A DNA stretch of 64,000 nucleotides, from the NCBI RefSeq assembly GCF_014302995.1, contig NZ_CP060295.1, positions 1,798,001-1,862,000 on the forward strand, read 5' to 3'. Shown in pieces: positions 16,521 through 25,904 of this stretch. Positions within the stretch are counted from its first letter, which is position 1, and every line of letters starts with the position of its first letter. The translations under genes and the position numbers were made by a program. Under the pieces are notes generated by a model. It did no database searches, had not been told where the DNA came from, and saw only the letters and a program-made list of their open reading frames with translations. The stretch is from Variovorax sp. PAMC26660 (lineage in GTDB: Bacteria; Pseudomonadota; Gammaproteobacteria; Burkholderiales; Burkholderiaceae_C).

Positions 16521-17147
16521 TCAGGACCAGAGCAGCACGTGATGCGCCCGCGCCCGCGTCGCCGCAATCAGGCGCGCATTGGGCGCGTCGGTGCTGGCGA
16601 CCCAGTCGCGCGCGGCCTCGGCGCTGCGGCCGAACTGCTGGTGGCGCTGCACCAGGCGCTGTTCGCGCACGGCGTCGTCGATGTCGACGTACCAGACCTC
16701 GTCGAGCATCGCCGCCGCACCGGCCCACGGACCGACCTCGTGCAGCAGGTAGTTGCCTTCGGTGATGACGAGCTGGGTCGACGGCAGCACGGCGATGGCG
16801 CCGGCAATCGGCTCCTCGATCTCGCGGCGGAATTCGGGGGCATAGACGATGTCGCCATCTGGGCGCTGTTCACGCAGGCGCTGCAGCAGCGCCACGTAGC
16901 CGGCGCCGTCGAAGGTATCGGGCGCGCCCTTGCGGTCGGCACGGCCGAGCCGTTGCAGCTCGACGTTGGCGAGGTGGAAGCCGTCCATGGGGACGACCTG
17001 CGCGCGGTCTCCCAGTGATCGCCGGATTGCTTCGGCCACCGTGGATTTACCAGCGCCTGGCGCGCCCACCAGCCCCAGAAGCTTGCGTCGCCCATCTGCG
17101 AGCAAGTTTTGAATACGGGCGTTTTCCGCCACGCCGACAGTGTTCAT
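16521..17147 (-). CDS. Nucleoside/nucleotide kinase family P-loop protein (uridine kinase/YggC-like)
   Basis: 208 residues. Walker A is GLVGAPGAGKST, followed by VVPMDGFHLANVELQRLG, a typical panK/uridine-kinase-type substrate loop, and LVITEGNYLL. Such enzymes phosphorylate small sugars or nucleosides, or act in fructose or pantothenate metabolism; the substrate here is open. The ATG at 17147 overlaps the stop of the upstream gene (ATGA), which decides the start over an earlier ATG at 17174. It is the last gene of the run that starts with the AlkB-like dioxygenase. Confidence 0.82.
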   Translation of the reverse strand: MNTVGVAENARIQNLLADGRRKLLGLVGAPGAGKSTVAEAIRRSLGDRAQVVPMDGFHLANVELQRLGRADRKGAPDTFDGAGYVALLQRLREQRPDGDIVYAPEFRREIEEPIAGAIAVLPSTQLVITEGNYLLHEVGPWAGAAAMLDEVWYVDIDDAVREQRLVQRHQQFGRSAEAARDWVASTDAPNARLIAATRARAHHVLLWS

Positions 17148-17650
17148 GAAGACGACCTCGATGGAAGATGCCATTCAGGCAGGATTTCGCGGTGGATTCG
17201 CCAGTCCGAAGGAATCTCTTCGGCCCCGACGAAAGATGCAACCACCCCGCCGACGATAGCGCACAAGGTGTCGCGATCGCCTCCGGCGCCAACCGTCAGC
17301 CACAAGGCTTCCTGGTAGCTCTCCAGCGCCTGCCCGCAGCACCACAGCGCGAATGGAACGGTGTCTTGTGCAGACATGTTCATGCCGTTTCCCAGCACGG
17401 AAATGGGGAAGTCGAGTGAGCTGACATGGGCCATCGATTGGGCGCGAATCAGCTTGGAGCGAACCTCGCTGGGCGGGAGCCCTTCGACAACGCGACCGAG
17501 GAAATCCCCGTGCGACGGACGGTGCCCTGCCGCACCGCTGCGGCAAGCCTCAGCGGCAGCCAATGCGACGGCCACTGCACCGGCGATGCCTTCGGGGTGT
17601 GCATGCGTGACCTGCGCCGACAACGCCGCCTGTGCCGCGACGACCGACAT
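17144..17650 (-). CDS. ADP-ribosylglycohydrolase family protein, only the C-terminal half present
   Basis: 168 residues. THAHPEGIAGAVAVALAAA and, near the end, GGDRDTLCAIVGGVVASFVG are signature segments of the ADP-ribosylglycohydrolase (DraG/ARH) fold, the second normally reading GGDTDT and binding one magnesium. Family members are about 260-330 residues and start with GxxxGDALG and further metal ligands; that half is absent. The frame is closed by a stop at 17681-17683, inside the end of the AlkB gene. It may be a decayed remnant or a small protein with another role. An ATGA overlap couples it to the kinase gene downstream. Confidence 0.7.
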   Translation of the reverse strand: MSVVAAQAALSAQVTHAHPEGIAGAVAVALAAAEACRSGAAGHRPSHGDFLGRVVEGLPPSEVRSKLIRAQSMAHVSSLDFPISVLGNGMNMSAQDTVPFALWCCGQALESYQEALWLTVGAGGDRDTLCAIVGGVVASFVGAEEIPSDWRIHREILPEWHLPSRSSS

Positions 17651-17675
17651 GTCGTCCGCTGAAGCCGCTCGGATT

Positions 17676-18197
17676 TCATTTCAGGATTGCACGAAACGTC
17701 AGGCTGATGCGTTCGCCCACGCCTTCGGCCTTGGGTATTGCATGCAGCCAGTCCTGCTGGACGGCCTCAGACATGTACAGCAACGATCCGTGAACCAACG
17801 GACAGTCGAACCGGAGGGTGCTGTCGGTCTTGCTGCGGTACGCAATCGACCGGGTGCTGCCAACCGACACGATGGCAACGCCGGTGCCGGGAGCCAGTGC
17901 TTCGCTGGAGTCCGAATGAAATCCCATCGACGATGCGCCGTCGGCGTAGTAATTCAACAGGCAGTTATTGGGGCGAAATCCGAGCTCGACTTCAATCCCG
18001 GCGCACAGGGCTTCCAGCTCGACAGGCATAGGCACTGACTCGTACGCGATCTGCGAATAGTTGTACGGCACGCCAAAGCTGGCTGTCTTGCGCGCCTTCA
18101 TGCGCTCGTCCCACGTCACCGCGACCTTCAGCCATTCGAGAAGGGCATCGGGCGAGGCGACGAACGCGGGATTGAGGTGAATCGGCGGGCTGTTCAT
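17676..18197 (-). CDS. AlkB-like 2-oxoglutarate/Fe(II) dioxygenase
   Basis: 173 residues from the ATG at 18197. NNCLLNYYADGASSMGFHSD contains the AlkB-type NxYxdG segment and the HxD iron ligands. The distal histidine lies in QQDWLHAIPKA, and GERISLTFR holds the arginines that bind 2-oxoglutarate. The family removes alkyl groups from nucleic acid bases, some from tRNA or protein, by oxidation. It is shorter than E. coli AlkB (216 residues) and more like the short AlkB homologues often found in pairs with other genes. The stop lies 25 bp before the truncated ADP-ribosylglycohydrolase, suggesting one transcript. Confidence 0.88.
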   Translation of the reverse strand: MNSPPIHLNPAFVASPDALLEWLKVAVTWDERMKARKTASFGVPYNYSQIAYESVPMPVELEALCAGIEVELGFRPNNCLLNYYADGASSMGFHSDSSEALAPGTGVAIVSVGSTRSIAYRSKTDSTLRFDCPLVHGSLLYMSEAVQQDWLHAIPKAEGVGERISLTFRAILK

Positions 18198-18249
18198 TGG
18201 CCCGCAGGATACTAGGACCGAGGTGTCCCCCGGCCGCAACGCGCCCCTT

Positions 18250-19521
18250 TCAGGGGTACAGGCCGCGTTCCTGACGCGCCATCAGAATCCGCTCGCAAGC
18301 CACCGCATAGGTGGCCGTGCGCAGCGTGATCTTGTGCTTGTCCGCCGTGTCCCAGATCTGGTTGAGCGCGTTCATCATGATGCGGTCCAGGCGCACGTTG
18401 ATCTCGTCCTCGTCCCAGAAGAAGGACGAGAAGTCCTGCACCCATTCGAAGTAGCTCACCGTCACGCCGCCGGCGTTGCAGATCACGTCGGGCACCACCA
18501 GCACGCCGCGCTCTGCAAGGATGTCGTCGGCGATCGGCACCGTGGGGCCGTTGGCGCCTTCGAGCACCAGCTTGGCGGTGGTCTTCTGTGCGCGTTCGGC
18601 GGTGATCTGGCCTTCGAGGGCGGCCGGGATCAGGATGTCGCAGGCCGTGTCCCAGAAGGCTTCGTTGGGCACCACGTCGCCGCCCTTGAAGGCGATCACG
18701 CCGTCCTTGTTGGCGATGGGAATGAGCGTCGCAAGGTCCAGGCCGTTGGTGTTGACGATGGTGCCGGTGTGGTCCTGCACCGCGACGATCTTGGCGCCCG
18801 CCTCGGCGAACAGTTCGGCCGCGACCGAGCCCACGTTGCCGAAGCCCTGCACCGCGATGCGTGCACCGCGCAGGTCCAGCCCCAAGCGCCGTGCGGCTTC
18901 GCGGCCGGTGACGAACACGCCGCGGCCGGTGGCCTTGACGCGGCCGAGCGATCCGCCCAGGTGCAGCGGCTTGCCGGTGACGACGCCGGTGGCAGTGCCG
19001 CCGACGTTCATCGAATACGTGTCCATCATCCACGCCATGATCTGGCCGTTGGTGTTGACGTCGGGCGCGGGGATGTCGGTGTGCGGGCCGATGATGATGC
19101 CGATCTCGCTGGTGTAGCGGCGCGTGACCTTCTCGAGTTCCTTCAGCGAGAGCTTTTTCGGGTCGACGCGGATGCCGCCCTTGGCACCGCCGTACGGCAG
19201 GTTGACGGCCGCGGTCTTGATGGTCATCCAGGCCGACAGCGCCATCACTTCTTCGAGCGTGACATCGGGGTGGAAGCGCACGCCGCCCTTGCCCGGGCCG
19301 CGGCTCATGTTGTGCTGCACGCGGTAGCCCTCGTAGTGGGCAATGCGGCCGTCGTCCATTTCGATGGGCACGTCGACGATCAGCGCGCGCTTGGGGCGCT
19401 TCAAGGTTTCGACCCAGCGGGCCAGCGGGCCGAGGTACGGCACGACGCGATCGACCTGCGACAGATAGGTGCCCCACGGGCTGTTCGCGGTCGGATTGAC
19501 GAAGGAGAGTTTTTCGCTCAT
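18250..19521 (-). CDS. gdhA: Glutamate dehydrogenase
   Basis: 423 residues, the usual hexameric length. The glutamate-binding region [15 protein letters not shown] and the catalytic-lysine segment [17 protein letters not shown] are intact, and [15 protein letters not shown] [16 protein letters not shown] marks the NAD(P)-binding domain. It interconverts glutamate with 2-oxoglutarate and ammonia. The start at 19521 follows AAGGGA at ribosome-site distance. The 240 bp upstream hold no gene; an Lrp/AsnC regulator is encoded about 1.3 kb away and may or may not be related. Cofactor use (NAD or NADP) cannot be told by eye. Confidence 0.95.
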   Translation of the reverse strand: MSEKLSFVNPTANSPWGTYLSQVDRVVPYLGPLARWVETLKRPKRALIVDVPIEMDDGRIAHYEGYRVQHNMSRGPGKGGVRFHPDVTLEEVMALSAWMTIKTAAVNLPYGGAKGGIRVDPKKLSLKELEKVTRRYTSEIGIIIGPHTDIPAPDVNTNGQIMAWMMDTYSMNVGGTATGVVTGKPLHLGGSLGRVKATGRGVFVTGREAARRLGLDLRGARIAVQGFGNVGSVAAELFAEAGAKIVAVQDHTGTIVNTNGLDLATLIPIANKDGVIAFKGGDVVPNEAFWDTACDILIPAALEGQITAERAQKTTAKLVLEGANGPTVPIADDILAERGVLVVPDVICNAGGVTVSYFEWVQDFSSFFWDEDEINVRLDRIMMNALNQIWDTADKHKITLRTATYAVACERILMARQERGLYP

Positions 19522-19761
19522 GAGAGATCCCTTGGTTGAACGGGTGGCCGCAACGATAGACCTCTCGCGCCCGTCGCGCCATGGCTTATGCGCGTCGCGC
19601 TGACGGTTATGCAAGAGACGTTAGGCGGGCGCATTGCGCCGATGTAATCGCAGCGTTCGCCTGCTGACGCCCTGGGTTCCTAGATTGATCCGGCATGCCG
19701 GCCCGAACCGGCATGGCCGGCGCCATGTGGTGCCGGCGAACAACCCAAGGAGATTTTCGAC

Positions 19762-20094
19762 ATGCTGCACCGCAAACTTTTCGCGCCGCTCGTCGCCGCA
19801 GCGGCCTTCGCCGCCGCGCTGGCACCCCTGGCCGCTTCGGCCGCCGGTGAATACCACTTCGCCCCGACCGAAGCCGGCGTGACGCGCTACCCCGACCATC
19901 TTCGCCAGGATCCGTCGCGCGACAAGGTGGTCGCCGAGCTGGAGACGGCACAGAAGCAACCTGCGTGGAACTCGGTGAGCCGCGGCGCGCCATGGCCCGC
20001 CTCCCGCGCCGGCCAACCGGCCACACGCGAAGCCGTGGAAGCGGAGGCCATCAAGGCGATGCGCGAGGGAACGATCCCGTCGGGCGAACGATAG
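19762..20094 (+). CDS. Small exported protein, DUF4148-like
   Basis: 110 residues. A clear signal peptide (KLFAPLVAAAAFAAALAP, cleavage after AASA) precedes a short mature part with KVVAELETAQKQ and a C-terminal TREAVEAEAIKAMREGTIPS, a pattern of DUF4148 proteins, which are abundant in Burkholderiales and of unknown function. AAGGAG precedes the ATG at good spacing. A second small exported protein follows 153 bp downstream. Periplasmic location is likely. Confidence 0.75.
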   Translation: MLHRKLFAPLVAAAAFAAALAPLAASAAGEYHFAPTEAGVTRYPDHLRQDPSRDKVVAELETAQKQPAWNSVSRGAPWPASRAGQPATREAVEAEAIKAMREGTIPSGER

Positions 20095-20146
20095 GCAAGA
20101 CATGTCCGGCGAGCCCCGTTCGCCGGGCATGTACCGGACGTGCGCA

Positions 20147-20164
20147 GATGACAAAACTGTCATC
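20147..20164. promoter_or_regulatory. Inverted repeat in the promoter region of the 20248 gene
   Basis: GATGACA / TGTCATC with a four-base centre, about 84 bp before the start codon. It could be a regulator site. A separate GC-rich hairpin lies at 20106-20126 just after the previous gene. Confidence 0.35.
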
Positions 20165-20247
20165 AACGGGTTATCGATCGGGTGGATCCGTTTTTTAAAG
20201 TGAGCACACCAACCGATCGACAACCACTCACTACCAAGGATTTACGA

Positions 20248-20706
20248 ATGAAGCAGTCGTCCACCACCACCCGCCTCCTGACCACCGCCACCGTTGCCGC
20301 CCTGCTGGGCGTGTTCGCGGCACCGAGCTTTGCGGGCAACTACGCCGAAGGCGATCCGCGCCCCGTGCCGATGACTTCGTCGACGACGCGCGCCGCCGTC
20401 ACATCCGATGCCCAACAGTGGCTGAAGACCGCCCCCACGCAGGGCTACACCGACGGCATCTCGCAGCAGACCGCCGTGGTGTCGACGAACACCCGTGCCG
20501 CCGTCGCAGCCGACACGCGCCTGTGGATGCAGTCGGGCCTTGCGGCCAAGCAGAACGGAGAAGCCGGTGCCGATGTGTCGCAGCCGGGCTACCGCCAGGC
20601 CGCCGCCGAATACTCGCGCCTGCGTGCCAGCCCCGCATACGGCGCGCTGGTCGACCAGCTGAAGAACCAGCAGGCAGCGGCAGCATCGCAGACCACGGTT
20701 CGCTGA
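20248..20706 (+). CDS. Small exported protein with internal TRAAV repeat, DUF4148-like
   Basis: 152 residues from the ATG at 20248, which follows AAGGA. A signal peptide (TTATVAALLGVFAAPSFA) is followed by two similar blocks, SSTTRAAVTSDAQQWLKTAP and VSTNTRAAVAADTRLWMQSG, that look like an internal duplication. The C-terminus (YSRLRASPAYGALVDQLKNQ) is helical. Role unknown; periplasmic. It is the second of two small exported proteins in tandem, and the inverted repeat at 20147-20164 may control it. Confidence 0.72.
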   Translation: MKQSSTTTRLLTTATVAALLGVFAAPSFAGNYAEGDPRPVPMTSSTTRAAVTSDAQQWLKTAPTQGYTDGISQQTAVVSTNTRAAVAADTRLWMQSGLAAKQNGEAGADVSQPGYRQAAAEYSRLRASPAYGALVDQLKNQQAAAASQTTVR

Positions 20707-20841
20707 TGAAGATGAAAGGAACGCGCCGGCCGGCCTGCAAAGGGTAGGCCGCCGACACTTCCTTGGTTCTATTTCCTATGGCCGGGGTCCGTAGGCCGCA
20801 TCTTCTGCAAGGAATTGGTTCGCGGGCCGGATAATCCTCCG

Positions 20842-21309
20842 ATGCTCGATCTGGACCGCATTGACCTTCGCCTGCTGAAAATTCTTCAGGAGGACGGTCG
20901 CATCACCAACCTCAAGCTGGCCGAAGCGGTGGCGCTGTCGCCCACCGCCGTGCTGGCGCGCGTGCAGCGACTGACCCGCGACGGCTTCATCCTGGGTTAC
21001 GAGGCGCGGCTCGATCCGCACAAGCTGGGCCGTGGCTTCACCGTGTTCGTCGAGGTGCTGCTGGACCGCACCACTCCCAATGTGTTCGACCAGTTCAAGG
21101 CCGCAGTGCACGTGCGCGACGAGATCATGGAATGCCACATGGTCGCCGGTGGCTTCGACTACCTGCTCAAGACCCGCATGGCCGACATGGCCGCTTACCG
21201 CGAGTTCGCCGGCACCGTGCTGTGGCAGTTGCCCGGCGTGCGCGAGACGCGGACCTATGCGGTGATGGAAGAAGTGAAGAACAGCGCGCGCCTGCCACTG
21301 GGCGTGTGA
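20842..21309 (+). CDS. Lrp/AsnC-family transcriptional regulator
   Basis: 155 residues. The start LDLDRIDLRLLKILQEDGRI and the helix-turn-helix NLKLAEAVALSPTAVLARVQ are standard. The C-terminal RAM domain is seen in FTVFVEVLLDRT and ECHMVAGGFDYLLKTRMADM, the ligand-binding and octamer-forming part. Close relatives regulate amino-acid catabolic genes such as proline dehydrogenase or branched-chain keto-acid dehydrogenase. The neighbours are two exported proteins and, convergently, the YggS gene, so the target is not clear from context. Confidence 0.93.
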   Translation: MLDLDRIDLRLLKILQEDGRITNLKLAEAVALSPTAVLARVQRLTRDGFILGYEARLDPHKLGRGFTVFVEVLLDRTTPNVFDQFKAAVHVRDEIMECHMVAGGFDYLLKTRMADMAAYREFAGTVLWQLPGVRETRTYAVMEEVKNSARLPLGV

Positions 21310-21328
21310 GCACGTCCGCGCGCAAAAC

Positions 21329-22030
21329 CTAGGCGGGCTTGCGCGCCCGGCCGCCGAAGATCGCCGTGCCGACCCGCACCATGGTGCTGCCCGCGCTGAT
21401 CGCCGCCTCGAGGTCGGCGCTCATGCCGAGCGAAAGCGTGTCGAGTTCGATGCCCGCATTGCGGATCGATTCGAAGAGCGCATGCGCGCGCAGGAACAAT
21501 TCGCGCTGCGCCGCGAAGTCGGGCACCGGTTCGGGGATCGCCATGAGCCCGCGCAGCCGCAGTTGTGGCAAAGCAGCCACAGCCCGTGCAAGCGCCAGCG
21601 CCTCGTCGGGCGTCACGCCGGACTTGTTGGCGCCGCCGTCCACATTAACCTGAAGGCATACATTCAGCGGCGGCAGGTGCGCCGGCCGTTGCGCCGACAG
21701 ACGCTCGGCAATCTTCAGCCGATCGACGCTGTGGACCCAGTCGAAGTGCTCCGCCACGGGCCGCGTCTTGTTGCTTTGCAGGGGGCCAATGCAGTGCCAT
21801 TCGAGGGGGGCGCGCAGATCGGCAAGGGCCTCGATCTTGTCGAGCCCTTCCTGCACATAGTTCTCGCCGAAGGCCGACTGGCCCGCCGCGTGGGCTTCGC
21901 GCACCGCGTCCGGCCCGAAGGTCTTGGACACCGCCAGCAGCCGCACTCCGGCCGGGTCGCGGCCAGCCGTGTTGCACGCCTGTGCGATCCGGTTCTTTAC
22001 TTGCTGGAGGTCGTCGCCAATCATCGTCAT
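21329..22030 (-). CDS. YggS/PROSC-family pyridoxal-phosphate homeostasis protein
   Basis: 233 residues. Lys36 in LLAVSKTFGPDAVREA is the PLP-binding lysine; GENYVQEGLDKIEAL, EWHCIGPLQSNK and LSLGMSADLEAAI are conserved in the family. It is a TIM-barrel PLP protein without known catalytic activity that keeps vitamin B6 and amino acid pools balanced. It is divergent from pilT with only 51 bp between the starts, the usual arrangement in beta- and gammaproteobacteria. Two ATGs six bases apart are possible. Confidence 0.95.
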   Translation of the reverse strand: MTMIGDDLQQVKNRIAQACNTAGRDPAGVRLLAVSKTFGPDAVREAHAAGQSAFGENYVQEGLDKIEALADLRAPLEWHCIGPLQSNKTRPVAEHFDWVHSVDRLKIAERLSAQRPAHLPPLNVCLQVNVDGGANKSGVTPDEALALARAVAALPQLRLRGLMAIPEPVPDFAAQRELFLRAHALFESIRNAGIELDTLSLGMSADLEAAISAGSTMVRVGTAIFGGRARKPA

Positions 22031-22081
22031 AATCGTCCAAAATCGTATCAAAACGTCACCAGATCCGAGCCAAGGAACCCC

Positions 22082-23125
22082 GTGGACATTACCCAATTGC
22101 TGGCGTTCAGCGTCAAGAACAAAGCGTCCGACTTGCACTTGTCGGCCGGCCTTCCGCCCATGATCCGCGTCAACGGCGACGTGCGCCGTATCAACGTCGA
22201 TGCGCTCGATCACAAGGGCGTGCACGCGATGGTGTACGACATCATGAGCGACACGCACCGCAAGCACTACGAAGAGTTCCTGGAGGTCGACTTCTCGTTC
22301 GAGATCGACGGCCTCGCGCGCTTTCGCGTGAACGCCTTCAACCAGGCGCGTGGCGCGGCCGCGGTGTTCCGGACCATTCCCTCGAAGATCCTGACGCTGG
22401 AGCAACTGAATGCGCCGAAGATTTTCGGCGAACTGGCGCTCAAGCCGCGCGGGCTGGTGCTGGTGACGGGCCCCACGGGTTCGGGCAAGTCGACCACGCT
22501 GGCCGCGATGGTGAACTACCTCAACGAAAACGAATACGGCCACATCCTCACGGTGGAAGACCCGATCGAGTTCGTGCACGAGTCGAAGAAGTGCCTGATC
22601 AACCAGCGCGAAGTCGGCCCGATGACGCTGTCGTTCTCGAACGCGCTGCGCTCCGCCCTGCGCGAAGACCCGGACGCCATTCTTGTGGGCGAGTTGCGCG
22701 ACCTGGAAACCATTCGCCTGGCGATGACCGCGGCCGAAACGGGCCATTTGGTGTTCGGCACACTGCACACCTCGTCGGCCGCCAAGACCATCGACCGGAT
22801 CATCGACGTGTTCCCGGGCGAAGAAAAGGAAATGATCCGCGCGATGCTGTCCGAGTCGTTGCAGGCGGTGATCTCGCAAACGCTGTGCAAGACCAAGGAC
22901 GGCCAGGGCCGCGTGGCGGCGCACGAGATCATGCTGGGCACGCCGGCCATCCGCAATTTGATCCGCGAAGCCAAGGTGGCACAGATGTATTCCACCATCC
23001 AGACCGGCCAGGGCTCGGGCATGCAGACGCTCGACCAGAACCTGACGGACCTGGTGCGTCGCAATACGATCTCTGCTGCAGAAGCCCGCGGCAAAGCCAA
23101 GATCCCAGAGAATTTCCCCGGCTGA
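22082..23125 (+). CDS. pilT: Type IV pilus retraction ATPase PilT
   Basis: 347 residues with a GTG start behind AAGGAA. The start MDITQLLAFSVKNKASDLHL is characteristic. Walker A is GPTGSGKST at residues 130-138; the Asp box and Walker B (EDPDAILVGELRDLETI) and the His box (TGHLVFGTLHTSSA) follow, then the AIRNLIRE C-terminal signature. PilT powers pilus depolymerisation for twitching motility and DNA uptake. pilU follows 24 bp later and is probably co-transcribed. No other pilus genes are in the window. Confidence 0.97.
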   Translation: MDITQLLAFSVKNKASDLHLSAGLPPMIRVNGDVRRINVDALDHKGVHAMVYDIMSDTHRKHYEEFLEVDFSFEIDGLARFRVNAFNQARGAAAVFRTIPSKILTLEQLNAPKIFGELALKPRGLVLVTGPTGSGKSTTLAAMVNYLNENEYGHILTVEDPIEFVHESKKCLINQREVGPMTLSFSNALRSALREDPDAILVGELRDLETIRLAMTAAETGHLVFGTLHTSSAAKTIDRIIDVFPGEEKEMIRAMLSESLQAVISQTLCKTKDGQGRVAAHEIMLGTPAIRNLIREAKVAQMYSTIQTGQGSGMQTLDQNLTDLVRRNTISAAEARGKAKIPENFPG

Positions 23126-23149
23126 TCCAGCCACCCGGAGCACGACATC

Positions 23150-24286
23150 ATGGAACGCGATCAAGCCAGCCAGTTCATCAACGACCTGCTCAAGCTCATG
23201 GTGAGCCGCAACGGCAGCGACCTGTTCATCACCGCCGACTTTCCGCCGGCCATCAAGGTTGACGGCAAGGTCACCAAGGTGTCGCAGCAGGCGCTGGGCG
23301 CGCAGCACACGCTGGCGCTGACGCGTTCGGTCATGAACGATCGCCAGGTGGCGGAGTTCGAGCGCACCAAGGAATGCAACTTCGCGATCTCGCCGACCGG
23401 CGTGGGGCGCTTTCGGGTCAATGCCTTCGTGCAGCAGGGCAAGGTCGGCATGGTGCTGCGGACCATTCCCGCCAAGCTGCCGACCATCGATGGCCTGGGC
23501 ATGCCGCAGGTGCTGAAAGACGTGGCGATGACCAAGCGCGGCCTGTGCATCCTGGTGGGCGCCACGGGCTCGGGCAAGTCGACCACGCTGGCGGCCATGG
23601 TCGACTGGCGCAACGAGAACTCCTTCGGCCACATCGTGACGGTAGAAGACCCGGTCGAGTTCGTGCACCCGCACAAGAACTGCGTGGTGACGCAGCGCGA
23701 AGTGGGCATCGACACCGACAGCTGGGAAGCCGCGCTGAAGAACACGCTGCGCCAGGCACCCGACGTGATTTTGATGGGCGAAATCCGCGACCGCGAAACC
23801 ATGGAGCACGCGGTGGCCTTCGCCGAAACCGGCCACCTGTGCATGGCCACGCTGCACGCCAACAGCGCCAACCAGGCGCTCGACCGCATCATCAATTTCT
23901 TCCCCGAAGAGCGCCGCACGCAACTGCTGATGGACCTGTCGCTGAACCTGCGCTCGCTGGTCTCGCAGCGGCTGGTACCCACCGAAGACGGCCAGGGCCG
24001 CGTGGCCGCGGTCGAAGTGCTGCTGAACACGCCGCTGATTGCCGACCTGATCTTCAAGGGCGAAGTGGGCGAGATCAAGGAGATCATGCGCAAGAGCCGC
24101 AACCTGGGCATGCAGACCTTCGACCAGGCGCTGTTCGACCTGTTCGAGAGCCACTCGATCACCTTCGACGACGCGATCCGCAACGCCGACTCGGCCAACG
24201 ACCTGCGGCTGCAGATCAAGCTCAACAGCCAGCGTGCGCGCAGCACCGACCTGGCTGCCGGCACCGAGCACTTCGCGATCGTCTAG
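23150..24286 (+). CDS. pilU: PilT-dependent retraction ATPase PilU
   Basis: 378 residues. Walker A is GATGSGKST, with Walker B in DVILMGEIRDRETMEHA and the His box in TGHLCMATLHANSANQALDR. The N-terminal SQFINDLLKLMVSRNGSDLF and the extended C-terminus mark it as PilU. It works together with PilT in pilus retraction. It ends 9 bp from the convergent MFS gene, leaving no visible terminator between them. Confidence 0.96.
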   Translation: MERDQASQFINDLLKLMVSRNGSDLFITADFPPAIKVDGKVTKVSQQALGAQHTLALTRSVMNDRQVAEFERTKECNFAISPTGVGRFRVNAFVQQGKVGMVLRTIPAKLPTIDGLGMPQVLKDVAMTKRGLCILVGATGSGKSTTLAAMVDWRNENSFGHIVTVEDPVEFVHPHKNCVVTQREVGIDTDSWEAALKNTLRQAPDVILMGEIRDRETMEHAVAFAETGHLCMATLHANSANQALDRIINFFPEERRTQLLMDLSLNLRSLVSQRLVPTEDGQGRVAAVEVLLNTPLIADLIFKGEVGEIKEIMRKSRNLGMQTFDQALFDLFESHSITFDDAIRNADSANDLRLQIKLNSQRARSTDLAAGTEHFAIV

Positions 24287-24295
24287 AGACGGGGC

Positions 24296-25846
24296 TCAGT
24301 CGATCTTCCGCTGCCACGCAGCAAAGACGCCGGCCACCAAGGCAATCACCGCCATCGCGGTGAACCCGTCGAGCGAGGCCATGAAGGTGGCCTGCTGCTC
24401 CAGCGTGCGCCACAGCGTGCCCAGCGCCATCGCATGCGCCTCGCCCGCCGAATGCCCCGCCGCCGCAAAGCCGTGGGTGAGCGACTCCAGCGCCTGCATG
24501 AAGCTGGCATTTGCGGGATTGGCCGATTCGCTCAGCCGCACCTCGTGCAGCGCCAGCCGGTGCTGCTGCAACGCGATCACGCTCGATGTCGCGAATGAAA
24601 TCGCCAACTGCCGCACCAGATTCTTGAGCCGGTAGCCGTGCGCAAACTCTTCGGCCGCGAAGGGCTTGAAAGTCAAGTTGGCCACCGGCAGCACGACGAA
24701 CAGCATCAGCAGTCCGCGCAGCAGCAGCGGCCCCAGCAGCGCTTCGCGCCCCACCTGCGGCGTGACGCGCGACAGCCACCACGCCGCCAGCGCCGCAATG
24801 CCGAAGCCCGTGACGATGAGCCACTTCTTGCGCGTGAGCAGCGCCGAATAGCGCAGGTAGACGAACACCAGCAGCCCGGTCGCCAGCGATGCCGCGCCCG
24901 TGAAATAGCCAGCGTTGCCGACGGTGAAGCCCAGGCCGCCTTCCATCAGCCGGGGCAGCAGGTAGCTGAAGCCCGTCGACAGGTAGTAATAGACGACGTA
25001 CAGCGCCAGCCCGACCCGGAAGGACGCGTTGCGCAACGCATGCAGCCGCACCAGCGGCGCCGGGTGCTGCCATTGCTGCCAGCCGAACCATGCGAGCCCC
25101 GCCACGCCTGCGAGCGTCAGGCCGATCAGTGCCGGCGAGCCGGCGAACAGCTCGAAGTGCGAGCGCGTCAGCACCACTTGCAGCGCCGCCTGCGCGAGCG
25201 CGAACACGAGGTAGGCGACGTAGTGCGGTTCTGTGCGCTCGTGCGGCTCGACGTCGCCGATGTCGGGCAGCGTCCAGAGCACCAGCAGGCCGATCAGCAC
25301 CGCGGCCGGCGCGGTGCTCGCGAACAGCCAGCGCCAGTCGAAGTTGGTGACGAGAAAGGCGCCCACGATCGGCGCCAGTGCGCCGCCGAAGACGATCAGC
25401 ACCATGAAGGCCTTCAGCGCCTTGGCGCGGCGCGCCGGCGGAATGCCGATCTGGATCAGGATGCGGCAGGCGCCCAGCATCGGCCCGACGAAGTAGCCCT
25501 GTACCGCACGCGCAAAAGTCAGTTGCGTCGAGCTGTCGCACAACGCCGCACCCACACCACCGGCGGCGAAGGCGAACATGCAGATCGCCAGGTAGCGCCG
25601 GTAACCCAGCCGCTCCACCCACGCGTGCTGGTGCAGGATGCCCAGCACGGCGCCCAATGCGTACGCGCTCGAAGCCCACACCAGTTCGTCGGGCGAGGCG
25701 TTGACGCCGCCGGCGATGTAGCTCGCGAAGAAGGCGAACAGCGCGTTGTCGAAATAGTCGATGGCCGTGACGAGGCCGATGGCCCAGGGCAGCAGTGCCG
25801 CCGCGGCGATGCCGCGCGGACGCCAGCCCAGGGCCGGCGAGGTCAT
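24296..25846 (-). CDS. MFS transporter, DHA2 (EmrB/QacA-like) type
   Basis: 516 residues and about 14 hydrophobic helices. The start at 25846 follows GGAGG; a longer frame upstream has no support. AIDYFDNALFAFFASYIAGG, SSAYALGAVLGILHQHAWVE and RAVQGYFVGPMLGACRILIQ resemble motifs of the DHA2 drug/proton antiporter family, although the usual GxLaDrxGrk loop is altered (VERLGYRRYL). It lies 58 bp after a MerR-family gene on the same strand, so that regulator probably controls it. The substrate is unknown. Confidence 0.85.
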   Translation of the reverse strand: MTSPALGWRPRGIAAAALLPWAIGLVTAIDYFDNALFAFFASYIAGGVNASPDELVWASSAYALGAVLGILHQHAWVERLGYRRYLAICMFAFAAGGVGAALCDSSTQLTFARAVQGYFVGPMLGACRILIQIGIPPARRAKALKAFMVLIVFGGALAPIVGAFLVTNFDWRWLFASTAPAAVLIGLLVLWTLPDIGDVEPHERTEPHYVAYLVFALAQAALQVVLTRSHFELFAGSPALIGLTLAGVAGLAWFGWQQWQHPAPLVRLHALRNASFRVGLALYVVYYYLSTGFSYLLPRLMEGGLGFTVGNAGYFTGAASLATGLLVFVYLRYSALLTRKKWLIVTGFGIAALAAWWLSRVTPQVGREALLGPLLLRGLLMLFVVLPVANLTFKPFAAEEFAHGYRLKNLVRQLAISFATSSVIALQQHRLALHEVRLSESANPANASFMQALESLTHGFAAAGHSAGEAHAMALGTLWRTLEQQATFMASLDGFTAMAVIALVAGVFAAWQRKID

Positions 25847-25904
25847 TCGGCGGCCTCCGTGCTGCGCACTGCGGCGCGAGCGTCCTCGACTGGCCGTGCG
25901 GCGC

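Noticed and set aside
21482-22081. Upstream extension of the pilT frame
   Set aside because: Antisense to YggS; the GTG at 22082 has a ribosome site and the correct N-terminus.
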